DNA of 7,022 bases, from assembly GCA_038230975.1 (NCBI GenBank), contig JBBRMF010000268.1, positions 1 through 7,022 of the forward strand. Reading direction: 5' to 3'. The position numbers and the translations under genes were made by a program. The notes under the pieces are model-generated. The model saw only the letters and a program-made list of their open reading frames with translations. It ran no database searches and was not told the origin of the DNA. Numbering within the stretch: the first letter of the stretch is position 1; every line of letters starts with the position of its first letter. Shown in pieces: positions 6,194 to 7,022 of this stretch. This stretch comes from JANXVV01 sp038230975. Its GTDB lineage: Bacteria; Planctomycetota; Phycisphaerae; Tepidisphaerales; Tepidisphaeraceae.

Positions 6194-7022
6194 ATGAGCA
6201 GCGGTCGAGAGTTGGCGTGTATTTCACGGAAGTCATTCGCGTCAGGTCCATCATCAAGGTCCAATCGAAATCCAAGAAAGTCCGAGCGATTGTTTTTTGC
6301 TTCGGCGGAGTGCTGGCTGGAAAAGCTGGAGCCGCGCTTGCTGATGTCGGCACCGGCGAATCTTGATCCATCCTTCGGACAAGACGGTATGGCTTCGTTG
6401 CCGGAAGGGCATTTTGCAACTGCCATCACCGCCGCGCCTGCGGGGGCATTCTACGTCGCTGGCGGTGTCAATGGTTCAAACGAAGTCGAACTTTTTCGCT
6501 TCAATCCAAACGGCATCCTCGACGCCTCCTTCGGAACCGATGGCATCGGTTCTTGCGACGTTGGAATGTGGGCAAGACCCGGTGCCATCATCGTCCAACC
6601 GGATGGTAAAATTCTCGTGACCTGTATGTGGAATGCCACAACCTACAACCTGGATTACTCCGGACTCATTTCACGATTCAACTCCGACGGCAGCGTCGAC
6701 ACCAGCTTTGGTTCCAATGGCACTGCATCCATCACCGGTCATAACAACTTTTACACGGCCGGTGTAGCAGTCGGAAACTACGTCGACACCATGCTCGAAG
6801 CAGCCTCCGTCTCAAGTGACGGCAAAATCACCGCCATCAGCAAAGACGGTACGGACATTCAACTTGCCCGCCTCAATGCCGACGGCATTCCTGACCTTTC
6901 CTTCGGCCCCGACGGCAAAAAATTCATCCCGCTGCAGGCCACTGCCAACATCCCCGGGCAAGATATCGTCGCCGGCATCACGCCCGACGGTGGTTTCGTC
7001 GTCGATGAAATCTACTACCCCC
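6194..7022 (+). CDS. LEPR-XLL surface protein with delta-60 repeats, 3'-truncated
   Basis: The frame opens at ATG 6194, with AGGGAG 7 bases upstream, and runs without a stop to the window edge, giving 276 visible residues. The first 44 residues are basic and Ser/Arg-rich, followed by LEKLEPRLLMSA (42-53): the LEPR-XLL motif, known from the N-termini of large exported proteins in planctomycetes and relatives and thought to take part in sorting or export. From residue 57 come delta-60-type repeats, marked by LDPSFGQDG (57), LDASFGTDG (109), VDTSFGSNG (168) and PDLSFGPDG (233), at 52-65-residue spacing, with the usual QPDGKILV and ARLNADG connecting strands. Such repeats are thought to form beta-propeller-like blades. 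The protein is probably a large cell-surface or secreted protein with adhesive or structural function. Its full length and C-terminal domains lie outside the window. Confidence is high for the family and low for the exact role. Confidence 0.93.
   Translation, partial: MSSGRELACISRKSFASGPSSRSNRNPRKSERLFFASAECWLEKLEPRLLMSAPANLDPSFGQDGMASLPEGHFATAITAAPAGAFYVAGGVNGSNEVELFRFNPNGILDASFGTDGIGSCDVGMWARPGAIIVQPDGKILVTCMWNATTYNLDYSGLISRFNSDGSVDTSFGSNGTASITGHNNFYTAGVAVGNYVDTMLEAASVSSDGKITAISKDGTDIQLARLNADGIPDLSFGPDGKKFIPLQATANIPGQDIVAGITPDGGFVVDEIYYP

Noticed and set aside
1..7022. CRISPR array, tRNA/rRNA, insertion sequence or toxin-antitoxin pair
   Set aside because: No regularly spaced direct repeats, cloverleaf-like sequence, transposase motifs or small paired genes were found by eye on either strand.

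Overview
The window most likely comes from a member of the Planctomycetota, plausibly a Phycisphaerae-type lineage; that placement is inference from gene content. The evidence is a planctomycete-style XylR/AraC sugar regulator, a Tat-exported Gfo/Idh/MocA oxidoreductase, a surface protein opening with the LEPR-XLL motif (LEPRLLMSA) followed by delta-60 repeats, and two copies of a dispersed palindrome whose read-through peptides (GRDAHAT, TGETPM, VAWASRP) recur in planctomycete and verrucomicrobial genomes. The DNA is moderately GC-rich, with no sign of phage, IS, CRISPR or RNA genes.

Layout from left to right: (1) the 3' part of a xylR-like regulator on + (1-810, 5' end outside the window); (2) a strong palindrome (818-887) filling the gap between two convergent genes; (3) a large two-domain glycosyltransferase on - (894-2873), a GT4-like domain fused to a GT2-like domain with a hydrophobic and Lys/Pro-rich tail; (4) a 265-bp divergent intergenic region with two adjacent palindromes near the next start; (5) a secreted protein of unknown family on + (3139-4074); (6) a 268-bp gap with a complex imperfect palindrome (4101-4183) and a separate inverted repeat (4258-4296) just ahead of (7) the oxidoreductase on + (4343-5833); (8) a 360-bp gap holding the second copy of the dispersed palindrome and a terminator-like hairpin; (9) the 5' part of a LEPR-XLL/delta-60 protein on + (6194-7022), which runs off the right edge.

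The genes do not form one obvious operon: each is separated from the next by a structured gap, and the glycosyltransferase faces the opposite way. Four are plausibly linked to sugar metabolism or the cell surface: sugar-responsive regulation, glycan synthesis, exported sugar-type oxidoreduction and a surface repeat protein. The sequence does not show that they act together. No convincing new multi-gene system is visible. The items most worth a second look are the glycosyltransferase fusion with its odd tail, the unclassified secreted protein, and the palindromic elements found in every intergenic junction.
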